Positions 1 to 7,075 of a stretch of DNA of 64,000 bases are shown piece by piece. The translations under genes and the position numbers were made by a program. Origin of the DNA: Haliea salexigens DSM 19537 (GTDB lineage Bacteria; Pseudomonadota; Gammaproteobacteria; Pseudomonadales; Halieaceae); contig NZ_AUHJ01000008.1 of the NCBI RefSeq assembly GCF_000423125.1, forward strand, positions 124,001-188,000. The letters run 5' to 3'. The stretch's first letter is position 1, and the number at the start of each line of letters is the position of its first letter. The notes below the pieces were generated by a model. That model did not search any database, was not told the DNA's origin, and saw only the letters and a program-made list of their open reading frames with translations.

Positions 1-295
1 GTCTGCCCGGTGACAGGCGCTCGGCGAACAGGGTATCACCACAGAATACCGGCAGCAGCTCACCCTGGTGGGCCGCCACGCCAAGCACCCAGTTGCAGGT
101 GCCCGGAATACGGGTCAACGGCGGCAGGGCAATCACGGTATCCACATCGCCGTGGGCAATCACCAGCGGCACGCCGGCGATGCCGATTGCCGCGCCGGAC
201 CAGGTTGGTTCTTCCGCCGCCACGGGGGGCAGCACCGGAGTACGCTGGGCATATCGCTGATGCAACGCCTGCAGGGCAGTGAAGGCCCCGTCCAT
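1..295 (-). CDS. pilI: CheW-like adaptor PilI of the type IV pilus chemosensory system (3' part missing)
   Basis: Reading the minus strand from an ATG at 295 gives an open frame of 98 codons that runs off the left edge. The visible part has a CheW-fold pattern, with the run RIPGTCNWVLGVAAHQGELL followed by PV, typical of the CheW beta-barrel core and closest to PilI. PilI couples the PilJ receptor to the ChpA kinase that controls twitching motility. The start lies one base after the pilG stop (TGA-G-ATG), so the two are surely cotranscribed. The C-terminal half lies outside the window. The family call rests on CheW motifs and the pilG neighbour; a generic CheW is the alternative. Confidence 0.75.
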   Translation of the reverse strand, partial: MDGAFTALQALHQRYAQRTPVLPPVAAEEPTWSGAAIGIAGVPLVIAHGDVDTVIALPPLTRIPGTCNWVLGVAAHQGELLPVFCGDTLFAERLSPGR

Positions 296-296
296 C

Positions 297-707
297 TCAG
301 GCCGCCTCGTGCGCCCGGGTGTGTTCATGAATCAACTGGCGCAGCACCGGGTCAGGCGGAATCTTGCTCACGTGTGCGTTGGCGCCGCGCGCCTGGCCTC
401 GGGCAATATCGAAAATGCCGTCGGAGGAGGAGAGCAGTACCACCGGCAAATCGCGGGTGTCCTCTGCGTGACGGATCAGGCTGCAGGTCTGGTAGCCGTC
501 CAGCTCCGGCATGGTGATATCCAGAAACACGATATCAGGCTTGAAGCGTCGCAGCAGGGCGAGCCCCTGATAGCCATCCTCGGCGGTTTCCACCTCGCAG
601 CCCATCTGCTTGAGCGTATGCGACATCATCATGCGGATGGTCTTGGCATCGTCGATGATGGCCACGCGGATGCCACTGACATCCTGGGCCTCATTGTGAT
701 CAGGCAT
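297..707 (-). CDS. pilG: Twitching-motility response regulator, PilG type
   Basis: A 136-residue single-domain receiver protein without an output domain. The acidic pair is D19-D20 in IIDDAKTIR and the phosphoacceptor is D63 in IVFLDITMPELDGYQTC. The DGYQTC and SSxDGxFDxARG stretches match PilG better than PilH. In this family the receiver is phosphorylated by ChpA and controls pilus extension. The usual K-P-F loop is altered: K115 is followed by I-P-P, so the conserved proline is displaced by one residue. It is directly followed by pilI. A possible sigma-70 promoter (TTGCAG ... TAAAAT, spacing 15, weak) lies between about 735 and 765. Confidence 0.85.
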   Translation of the reverse strand: MPDHNEAQDVSGIRVAIIDDAKTIRMMMSHTLKQMGCEVETAEDGYQGLALLRRFKPDIVFLDITMPELDGYQTCSLIRHAEDTRDLPVVLLSSSDGIFDIARGQARGANAHVSKIPPDPVLRQLIHEHTRAHEAA

Positions 708-776
708 AACTTCTCTCGCTTGTTACTGTGCGTCACAGTATTTTAGTAGTGCCTCCGCGACTGCAAGCACTAATTT

Positions 777-796
777 GCCTTTTTTCGGTAAAAGGC
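777..796. other. Weak inverted repeat after the RNR operon
   Basis: GCCTTTT and AAAAGGC form a 7-bp stem with a 6-base loop between the end of the unknown gene at 813 and pilG. No clean U-tract follows on the minus strand, so a terminator role for the nrdJ operon is only a possibility. Confidence 0.25.
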
Positions 797-812
797 GCAG
801 CTCGCGTACGTT

Positions 813-1448
813 TCAGGAGGTTTCCGGGAAAAGCACGCTGCGAAACGGCTCCATGTGGCCGGCCTGGAAGTCTTCCCACTCGTAGATATTGAATTGCTGC
901 ATGAGCTTGAGGCAGCGCTGGAAGACCAGGTCGGCGTCGTAGCTGGAGGGGGGAATGGCGTACTGCTCTGTCAGCAGGGCAAAGATGCGCGAGGCGATGT
1001 CGCGGCGCCCGCGGTCCTCGCGATACAGCAGGTGTTCGACGGGTGAGCCCACAATCGGCGAGCCGTAAACCAGAAACGCCTCCCAGCGCAAAGCGTCGTG
1101 TTCCGGCCCCAGCTGTGCGACAAGCAGCTTGACCAGCCGGCGCAGTTCAGCGCGATCGGGCAGCTGGTCCTGCTGCAGCCAGCGGCGCACTTCGAGCTCT
1201 TTCCACGCGGGATTGATCGCGAGCACACCGAGCACACGGCCTTCGATGCGCGCGGGCACCACCGCCGCCAAATCCAGCAACAAGTTCAGCCGTGCGGAAA
1301 AACCCAGGGGAGGGGCAGGCGGCTCCTCACCCAGTGTGGCGAACGCGCTCGCGAGTGCCGCCGGCGTCGGGCTGTCGCTGCCCGGTGTGGGCTTCGGCGC
1401 ATTGCCGCCGGTGGTGGGCGTACTGTGGACCCGCGGCTTTCTAGCCAT
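813..1448 (-). CDS. Protein of unknown function, last gene of the nrdJ operon
   Basis: A 211-residue protein starting at ATG 1448, overlapping the end of the upstream regulator-like gene by 8 bases; the longer frame starting at 1553 would sit wholly inside that gene and is unlikely. The first 45 residues are basic and rich in Pro, Thr and Ser, like a disordered linker. The rest looks alpha-helical, with NPAWKELEVRRWLQQD and a WEAFLVYGSP segment. I recognise no family, signal peptide or membrane segment. Tight coupling to the degenerate AAA+ protein suggests the two work together. Confidence 0.7.
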   Translation of the reverse strand: MARKPRVHSTPTTGGNAPKPTPGSDSPTPAALASAFATLGEEPPAPPLGFSARLNLLLDLAAVVPARIEGRVLGVLAINPAWKELEVRRWLQQDQLPDRAELRRLVKLLVAQLGPEHDALRWEAFLVYGSPIVGSPVEHLLYREDRGRRDIASRIFALLTEQYAIPPSSYDADLVFQRCLKLMQQFNIYEWEDFQAGHMEPFRSVLFPETS

Positions 1449-2697
1449 GGGCCACCGCCTGCGCAGCGTGACCTTGCGCCTGCAGACGGCGACTGTAGGT
1501 CGGGCGGGAGACCCCGAGCAGGTCGGCGCGCTGCGCCATGGTCGCCTGCTCACGGCAGTCTTCCAGAAGCGTCAGCAACAGCGCCTCGGCTTCGTCGAGC
1601 GGACTGTTCCCGCCCTGGCCCAGGCCGCGCACCCAGTCCGTTACCAGGCGGGCCGGCTCCACCCACGCCGCGCAGCCGCTGCGCTGCGCCTGGCGGCCTT
1701 CTATACCCGGGCGCCAGCGCGACAGCTTGCGCCGCGGCACCTGCAGGAAACGGGCCGCGAGCCCGCTGTCGCCGGCGTAACGACCCAGCGCGGCAAGCAC
1801 CACCTCGTCCTGCAGCCAGCTGCCCAGGGGCAGAGCCTGTTCATTGTGCACACACTGCTGCAGCAAATCAGCCAGGGCCTGCCTCAGCTCTTCCAGCGCA
1901 CTCGGCGTGTAACCCTCCGTCTCGCGGTCGCGCCGCCGCAGCGGTGACGCGACGCCGGCACTGCGCGAGCGGTCACCAAGCGCCAGCTTCAGTTCCACCG
2001 GCGTCAGCCAGGCGCCGCCGGGGCGACGCTCCAGCGCGTGCACCACCCGCTGGCGAATCTCGCTGATATTGCCGTGCCAGGGGTGTTCACGCAGTGCCTG
2101 CTCCGCTTCCGGCGTAAAGCCCTTGACCACCACATTGCGCAGGGCGCACTCCTGGGCAAGGATCTTGTGTGCCCAGCGCAGAATGGCCTGCTGGCGGTGG
2201 CGCATGGGCGGCACCCGAATCGGGTAGGCCGCGAATACACTCGCCAGCCGCGGCTGCAACTCGCCGCTGGCGAGCAGGTTGCTGAGGCTATCCGGAAACA
2301 GCGCCACGAAGCGCATGGCGGGTAGGTAGGTCGGCGGCTCACTGTCCAGAACCTGACGCGTGGCAATCTGGCGGGCAAGGCGCAGCTGGGCATCGGCGCT
2401 CATCAACTGGGGCGATTTGAAAACCAGGGTTTTCCCCGCACCGCCCTGCAGGGCGTGGCGTATGCGCCGATTGGCATCGTCACGGTTGCGGAATTCGCGG
2501 CAATCGATGGCGACCAGCGTGTCCGGGCTCAACCCTGCGCGCGTATGGAAAATACGCGCGATATACATTTTACCGGTGCCGCGCGCTCCCACGATCGCCA
2601 CCGGCGTGTCAGTACGTGCGAGAAAAGCCGCCAGGTCGACCGCGCCCTCCATGTTGTCGAGTACATAGCCATCCAGGTTGTCGCCCCGCCCCGGCAA
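1441..2697 (-). CDS. Degenerate NtrC-family (sigma-54 activator-like) AAA+ protein with Fis-like C-terminus
   Basis: A 418-residue protein beginning at TTG 2697, 6 bases after nrdJb. Near the N-terminus it has a Walker A-like GARGTGKM followed by IARIFH, as in the sigma-54 interaction domain. The position of Walker B (normally LFLDEI) reads LVFKSP, so the catalytic Asp-Glu is lost. No GAFTGA loop is present. The sensor-II-like EHPWHGNISEIRQRV segment is kept. Two Fis-like helix-turn-helix stretches follow, one ending in LQVPRRKLSRWRPG and one containing ADLLGVSRPTYSRRL. It probably binds DNA but cannot remodel sigma-54 holoenzyme. The TTG start has no strong ribosome site; ATG 2652 is an alternative. 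Confidence 0.7.
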   Translation of the reverse strand: MPGRGDNLDGYVLDNMEGAVDLAAFLARTDTPVAIVGARGTGKMYIARIFHTRAGLSPDTLVAIDCREFRNRDDANRRIRHALQGGAGKTLVFKSPQLMSADAQLRLARQIATRQVLDSEPPTYLPAMRFVALFPDSLSNLLASGELQPRLASVFAAYPIRVPPMRHRQQAILRWAHKILAQECALRNVVVKGFTPEAEQALREHPWHGNISEIRQRVVHALERRPGGAWLTPVELKLALGDRSRSAGVASPLRRRDRETEGYTPSALEELRQALADLLQQCVHNEQALPLGSWLQDEVVLAALGRYAGDSGLAARFLQVPRRKLSRWRPGIEGRQAQRSGCAAWVEPARLVTDWVRGLGQGGNSPLDEAEALLLTLLEDCREQATMAQRADLLGVSRPTYSRRLQAQGHAAQAVAHG

Positions 2698-2703
2698 GCG
2701 CGG

Positions 2704-3411
2704 TTACCCGCACTTGGAATCGGCACAGTTGAGACAGGTCATGCAGCCATCCATCAACACCACGGCCTGGGTGTTGCACTTGTAACAGAGGCTGGCACCG
2801 GGCGGGAAGGCGGGTGCATCGCCTGCCGCCTCGTCCGCGGCCCCATTGGCGCTCTCGCCCATGAGCTCGCGGCGTTTTTCCTCGAGGAATTTCTGCTGGT
2901 GTTCATCCAGCTTGCTGTCGATAAGGCCGATGTGCTTCATGTGGTCTTCGATGGCATAGCCAATCTCCGCCACGATCGATGGCATGAACACCCCGCCTTT
3001 CTTGAAGTAGCCGCCGCGCGGATCGAACACCGCCTTCAATTCCTCTACCAGGAAGGTGGCATCGCCACCTTTACGGAATACCGCGGAAATCAGGCGGGTG
3101 AGGGCAACCACCCACTGAAAGTGCTCCATGTTCTTGGAGTTGATGAACACCTCGAAGGGCCGGCGCAGCTCATGCTCGGTACCCTCGTTGAGAATCACGT
3201 CGTTCACCGTAATGTAGAGCGCATGCTCGGACATCGGCGTCTTGACCTTGTAGGTCGACCCCACAAGACGCTCGGGGCGCTGGAATGCCTCGTGCATGTG
3301 CACCACGTTGCTGGCCGGCACTGCCTCGCGGTCGCCGGACACCGGTTCCGGCGTTGCGCCCTTGGGCACCACCTTATAGCCTACTATTTTGCTGCCAATC
3401 TTGACCGTCAT
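2704..3411 (-). CDS. nrdJb: Class II ribonucleotide reductase, C-terminal subunit NrdJb
   Basis: A 235-residue protein matching the C-terminal part of vitamin B12-dependent ribonucleotide reductase, separately encoded as in Pseudomonas. It carries the TSCPD-type region (residues about 55-150, with VALTRLISAVFRKGGD). It ends in a cysteine-rich tail, CYKCNTQ...CMTCLNC...CG, expected to bind zinc and shuttle reducing equivalents to the active site. The ATG at 3411 follows nrdJa by 14 bases with a GGAGA ribosome site. The protein acts with NrdJa to make deoxyribonucleotides from ribonucleotides with adenosylcobalamin as radical source. Confidence 0.9.
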   Translation of the reverse strand: MTVKIGSKIVGYKVVPKGATPEPVSGDREAVPASNVVHMHEAFQRPERLVGSTYKVKTPMSEHALYITVNDVILNEGTEHELRRPFEVFINSKNMEHFQWVVALTRLISAVFRKGGDATFLVEELKAVFDPRGGYFKKGGVFMPSIVAEIGYAIEDHMKHIGLIDSKLDEHQQKFLEEKRRELMGESANGAADEAAGDAPAFPPGASLCYKCNTQAVVLMDGCMTCLNCADSKCG

Positions 3412-3425
3412 CGCTGTCTCCGGGC

Positions 3426-6400
3426 TCAGAACTTGCCGTAATAACCTTCTTTCAGGGCATCGAACAGATTCGCGGCCGTGTGCATTTCGCCGTCGTACTC
3501 CACCTGTTCATTGCCTTTCAGCTCCACCGTGGAACCATCCTCCAGTGTGAACTGGTAGAGCGTATTCTCGAGGTCCTGCTCTTTCACCAGCACGCCCTGG
3601 AATGCCTCGGGGTTGAAGCGGAACGTGGTGCAGCCCTTCAAGCCCTCGCCGTGGGCGTACAGGTAGATGTCCTTGAAATCCTCGAAGGGATAGTCCGTGG
3701 GGACATTGGCGGTTTTGGAGATGGAGGAATCCACCCACTTTTGCGCCGCCGCCTGGATATCCACGTGCTGCTTGGGGGTCACGGCGTCGGCCACGATGAA
3801 GTAGTCGGGGAGCTTCTCCTCGTCATGCTCGCTGTAGGGCATGGCGCGGGGGTTCACCAGGCTGCGATAGGCCAGCAGTTCGAAGGAGAACACGTCCACT
3901 TTTTCTTTTGTCTTGCGCCCGGAGCGAATCACGTTGCGGGCGTAGTGGTGCGCGAAGCTGGGCTCGATGCCATTGCTGGCGTTATTTGCCAGCGACAGTG
4001 AAATGGTGCCCGTGGGCGCAATCGACGAGTGATGGGTAAAGCGCGCACCGCGCTCCGCCACGCGCTCCACCAGCTCCGGCGCCACCGCGGCAACGCGCTG
4101 CATGTAGCGGCTGTAACGCGCATGCAGGACCCGCCCTGGCAGGCGGTCACCCACGGCAATGCCGTCGCGCTGCATTTCCGGGCGCGCCGCCAGCATTTCG
4201 GGTGTGACCTCGAACAGGTCGTCCATGATCGGCGCAGGGCCTTTTTCCTCGGCCAGTTGCACACCCTGTTCCCAACCCACCAGCGCCATTTCTCGCGCCA
4301 CTTCCTCAGTGAAGGTCAGGGAATCTTCATCGCCGTAGCACATGCCGAGCATGGTGATGGTAGACCCCAGGCCCAGGAAACCCATACCGTGACGACGCTT
4401 GTAGGCGATCTCATGGCGCTGCTGCTCCAGCGGCAGACCGTTGATCTCCACCACGTTGTCAAGCATGCGGGTAAACACGGCGACCACATCGCGATAGCGA
4501 TCCCAGTCGAACCGGGCCTTGTCGGTGAACGGGTCCAGCACCAGGCGGGTCAGGTTGATGGACCCCAGCAGGCAGCTGCCGTAGGGGGGGAGGGGTTGTT
4601 CGCCGCAGTTGTGGGCGTGCAGGCCATTGGCGTCAAAGGTATTGATGCCCGGAACCTGCACGTCGTACACATCCTCCACGCCATCCGCTTCGACAGCCGC
4701 CACAGTGGCGACAAAGCGCTCCCTGTTCAAACGCCGTTCGTAGCGCGCCAGCGCCTCGTCCAATCGCGCCTGTTTGGCCGTGTCGGCAAAACCTACGCGT
4801 TGCGCGAATTCAGCCATGTTGGCGCCGCTGATCACCAATTCGTGCTGCGCACGGGTGGGATACAGAGCACTGCCGCCACGACCGTCGGGCAGCAAGGCCT
4901 CGCCCGCGGCTCGGCGCTCGCGGTACAGGGTAGAGTTGATACCCAGACGCAAAAGCATGCGCTGCACCGCCTCCAGTGTGGCAACGTTCGACTGTGCCAG
5001 CCGCACGCTGACACCCTTGGCCTGAGAACCCTGGACCGAGCCATCGGCATCAAACAGGCCGCGCAACAGGCCGCAGTGGAAATCGCTGGAAGACGTCTCC
5101 ACCTGCGGCGTAATGGCTTTTGCGCCCGGTGTCATGCCGAGCCCATGTGCCAGTTGGCGCAGTGCGCCGGTCGCAAGCCGGTATTCGTCGCGCCCTGCCA
5201 CTTTCTGCCAACCGGCAAAATCGGCGCGGTGCGGCAGGCTGCGCGCAGCTGCCAGCGCTGCGGCCATGACCCCTTCCACCCCGTCGGCGCAGCCACCCTC
5301 ATTGACTGCAAGGGGGCGGGTCCACACCGAGAGCACGGCCTTGTCCGCCTTCAACGTGCCATCGCCAATCAGCAGCCCGATCAGGTAACCCTCGTCACGA
5401 GTATAAGCGCCGGGCCACTGTGCGGCACTGCGGTGGTCGTTGAGCAACACCTGGTCGCCGGGAGACAGTTCGCCCGCTGCGCACCATTCGGTTTCCACGC
5501 GCCAGCGATTCAGGCTGGAGACGCGACGCACACGGTGGTCGGCAGTAAGGCGCAGCGCCGGCCCTTCCCGGGTCTGCAAACGAACAACGGGTTTGGTTGC
5601 GGTGCGGAAAAAGCCTTCCGCGCCACTGGCGTGGTCACAGCCGTCCACACGCGCAAGAAAAGGAGAGCCTGTGAGCGCGGCAACCTGCCGGGGACCTTCG
5701 CCGGTCTGCACCCAGGTATCCGCAGTGACACAGGGATTGGTCGCGCGGATATCTTCCAGCCACCAGTTGTTGTTCATCTGGTTGACGCGGTCGATGAGAA
5801 TGAAGCCCGGCTCGGCGAAGTCGTAGGTCGAGGCCATGATCATGTCCCACAGCCGGCGCGCCGGGACGGTCTTGTAGATGCGGCACGCCACCTCACCCCG
5901 GTCATTGCTGACGTAACCCTGGGTGACCGGGAAGTGCCGCCACACAATGCTGCTGTCGTTCTGCAGGTCGAGCCCGGCGCCCTCCACTTCTTTCACCGTC
6001 ATGGGGAAGCTCAGCGCCCAGTCCGCCTCCGCCTTCACCGCTTCGATAAACTCATCGGTAATCAGCAGGCTCAGGTTGAACTGCCGCAACCGGCCGTCTT
6101 CGCGCTTGGCGCGAATAAAGTCCATGACATCGGGGTGGTGGATATCGAAGGTGCCCATCTGGGCGCCGCGACGCCCGCCGGCCGAGGAAACGGTAAAACA
6201 CATGCGGTCGTAGATATCCATGAAGGACAGCGGGCCAGAGGTGTAAGCCCCTGCACCACTCACGTAAGCACCGCGCGGACGCAGGGTGGAGAACTCGTAG
6301 CCGATGCCACAGCCGGCCTTGAGCGTCATGCCCGCCTCGTGGTTTTTCTGCAGGATGTCATCCATGGAGTCAGTGATGCTGCCAGACACCGTGCAGTTGA

Positions 6401-6698
6401 TGGTGGAGGTGGCGGGCTTGTAGGCCTCGGCGCCGGCATTGGAAATGATGCGGCCGGCAGGCAGTGCACCATTCTGCAGAGCCCACAGGAAGCGCTGGTA
6501 CCACTGTTTGCGTGCAGCGTCGGTGTCTTCAACGTCCGCAAGCGCACGGGCGATGCGTTTCAGGGTGTCGGCGATGTCCTTGTCGACCGGCTCGCCAGTG
6601 CGGTCCTGGAGGCGGTATTTCTTGTCCCAGATATCCAGCGATGCGTCCTGCAACCCGATATCGACCACCGTGTGTAACGCCTTGACCACTTCTCCCAT
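3426..6698 (-). CDS. nrdJa: Class II (adenosylcobalamin-dependent) ribonucleotide reductase catalytic subunit NrdJa, intein-containing precursor
   Basis: The precursor has 1090 residues from ATG 6698, which has an AAGAGG ribosome site. The longer frame from 6803 would begin inside a regulatory palindrome and is rejected. Residues 1-322 and 698-1090 are the exteins: the first conserved cysteine in STINCTVSGS, the glycine-rich KAGCGIGYEF, then TNP joined to CGEQPLPPYGSCLLGSINL, which holds the N-x-C-x-E radical triad. Residues 323-697 are an intein. The spliced enzyme would be about 715 residues and depends on NrdJb for the C-terminal cysteines. It reduces ribonucleotides using a cob(II)alamin/thiyl radical and needs no oxygen. 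Confidence 0.93.
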   Translation of the reverse strand: MGEVVKALHTVVDIGLQDASLDIWDKKYRLQDRTGEPVDKDIADTLKRIARALADVEDTDAARKQWYQRFLWALQNGALPAGRIISNAGAEAYKPATSTINCTVSGSITDSMDDILQKNHEAGMTLKAGCGIGYEFSTLRPRGAYVSGAGAYTSGPLSFMDIYDRMCFTVSSAGGRRGAQMGTFDIHHPDVMDFIRAKREDGRLRQFNLSLLITDEFIEAVKAEADWALSFPMTVKEVEGAGLDLQNDSSIVWRHFPVTQGYVSNDRGEVACRIYKTVPARRLWDMIMASTYDFAEPGFILIDRVNQMNNNWWLEDIRATNPCVTADTWVQTGEGPRQVAALTGSPFLARVDGCDHASGAEGFFRTATKPVVRLQTREGPALRLTADHRVRRVSSLNRWRVETEWCAAGELSPGDQVLLNDHRSAAQWPGAYTRDEGYLIGLLIGDGTLKADKAVLSVWTRPLAVNEGGCADGVEGVMAAALAAARSLPHRADFAGWQKVAGRDEYRLATGALRQLAHGLGMTPGAKAITPQVETSSSDFHCGLLRGLFDADGSVQGSQAKGVSVRLAQSNVATLEAVQRMLLRLGINSTLYRERRAAGEALLPDGRGGSALYPTRAQHELVISGANMAEFAQRVGFADTAKQARLDEALARYERRLNRERFVATVAAVEADGVEDVYDVQVPGINTFDANGLHAHNCGEQPLPPYGSCLLGSINLTRLVLDPFTDKARFDWDRYRDVVAVFTRMLDNVVEINGLPLEQQRHEIAYKRRHGMGFLGLGSTITMLGMCYGDEDSLTFTEEVAREMALVGWEQGVQLAEEKGPAPIMDDLFEVTPEMLAARPEMQRDGIAVGDRLPGRVLHARYSRYMQRVAAVAPELVERVAERGARFTHHSSIAPTGTISLSLANNASNGIEPSFAHHYARNVIRSGRKTKEKVDVFSFELLAYRSLVNPRAMPYSEHDEEKLPDYFIVADAVTPKQHVDIQAAAQKWVDSSISKTANVPTDYPFEDFKDIYLYAHGEGLKGCTTFRFNPEAFQGVLVKEQDLENTLYQFTLEDGSTVELKGNEQVEYDGEMHTAANLFDALKEGYYGKF
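4608..5732 (-). mobile_element. Intein with LAGLIDADG homing endonuclease inside NrdJa
   Basis: A 375-residue insertion begins at Cys (CVTADTWV, codon 5730-5732) and ends at Asn (GLHAHN, codon 4608-4610). The next residue is Cys of CGEQ. Block B is LRLTADHRV, with the T-x-x-H motif. The two LAGLIDADG motifs are GYLIGLLIGDGTL and LLRGLFDADGSV, both with their acidic residue. Block F/G is VYDVQVPGINTFDANGLHAH-N. All residues for self-splicing (Cys1, block B His, His-Asn, Cys+1) are present, so it should be active. It sits immediately before the thiyl-radical cysteine of the host enzyme. Confidence 0.93.
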
Positions 6699-6769
6699 GA
6701 CCTCTTCCCCGTGTGTGCTGGCAGCGTTACTAGTGTGCGGGAAGGCGGCGGCCAAGAGCAAGGCAAAAG

Positions 6770-6815
6770 CCCCATATGGGGGGCACTTTTTTAGGGCGGA
6801 CACCAGATATAGTGT
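6770..6815 (-). promoter_or_regulatory. Paired NrdR-box-like operators upstream of nrdJa
   Basis: On the minus strand, ACACTATATCTGGTGT (6800-6815) matches the NrdR box pattern ACAC-w-ATAT-n-GTGT. A second palindrome, CCCCATATGGGG (6770-6781), lies closer to the gene. The centres are 32 bp apart, the spacing typical of NrdR box pairs (about three helical turns). NrdR represses RNR genes in response to dATP/ATP. The second box has the ATAT core but non-consensus arms, so it is weaker evidence than the first. Confidence 0.7.
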
Positions 6816-6903
6816 TACGCGGGGTGGACAGACTGGCCGGAATCGACCGCATCAGAGGTTGGCAGTCCACAGGGCAGCGGCCCTGCGCCATGCGCGAGGT
6901 CAA

Positions 6904-6937
6904 GAAAACGGCGCCCCGCCGGGCCCGGCGGGTTTTC
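6904..6937. other. GC-rich perfect palindrome flanked by A and T tracts
   Basis: The 18-base core CCCGCCGGGCCCGGCGGG (6915-6932) is a perfect palindrome, with GAAAA to the left (after a 6-base interruption) and TTTTC immediately to the right. It resembles an intrinsic terminator read on the plus strand, but no gene on that strand ends here. A structural or attenuator role is possible. Confidence 0.4.
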
Positions 6938-7075
6938 TCCACGATCGGTTCATTGCGTCAAGCCGACCGGGCCTTTTACCGGTCCACCAGGGCCGCAGGG
7001 CTTGGGTGCGGTGCGGTTCTGTCCCATGATGCCCCACGGAATCAACCGCGGCGTGCACCGGGAGGGGAGACGCGA

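Larger units (their letters stand above)
6699..7075. other. Divergent intergenic region between nrdJa and the thiolase-like gene
   Basis: This 377-bp stretch has no convincing gene. It holds the NrdR-box-like pair near nrdJa, a GC-rich palindrome at 6904-6937, a second inverted repeat (GACCGG at 6965-6970 and CCGGTC at 6979-6984) and the GGAGGGGA ribosome site of the thiolase-like gene (7061-7068). I saw no cobalamin riboswitch pattern, although the enzyme needs B12. Confidence 0.6.

Noticed and set aside
4029-6677. 882-codon open frame on the plus strand opposite nrdJa
   Set aside because: Composition-driven antisense shadow of a high-GC gene, no domain pattern, no start context.
6699-6803. 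N-terminal extension of nrdJa that looks like a signal peptide (MSALKKCPPYGAFALLLAAA)
   Set aside because: RNR is cytoplasmic, the extension overlaps the NrdR-like boxes, and ATG 6698 has its own ribosome site.
6776-7075. 100-codon upstream extension of the thiolase-like gene
   Set aside because: Arg-rich, non-conserved translation of the divergent promoter region; GTG 7076 has a strong ribosome site directly upstream.
6699-7075. Cobalamin riboswitch upstream of the B12-dependent RNR
   Set aside because: No B12-box-like pattern or long structured leader was seen on the minus strand; NrdR-type control fits better.
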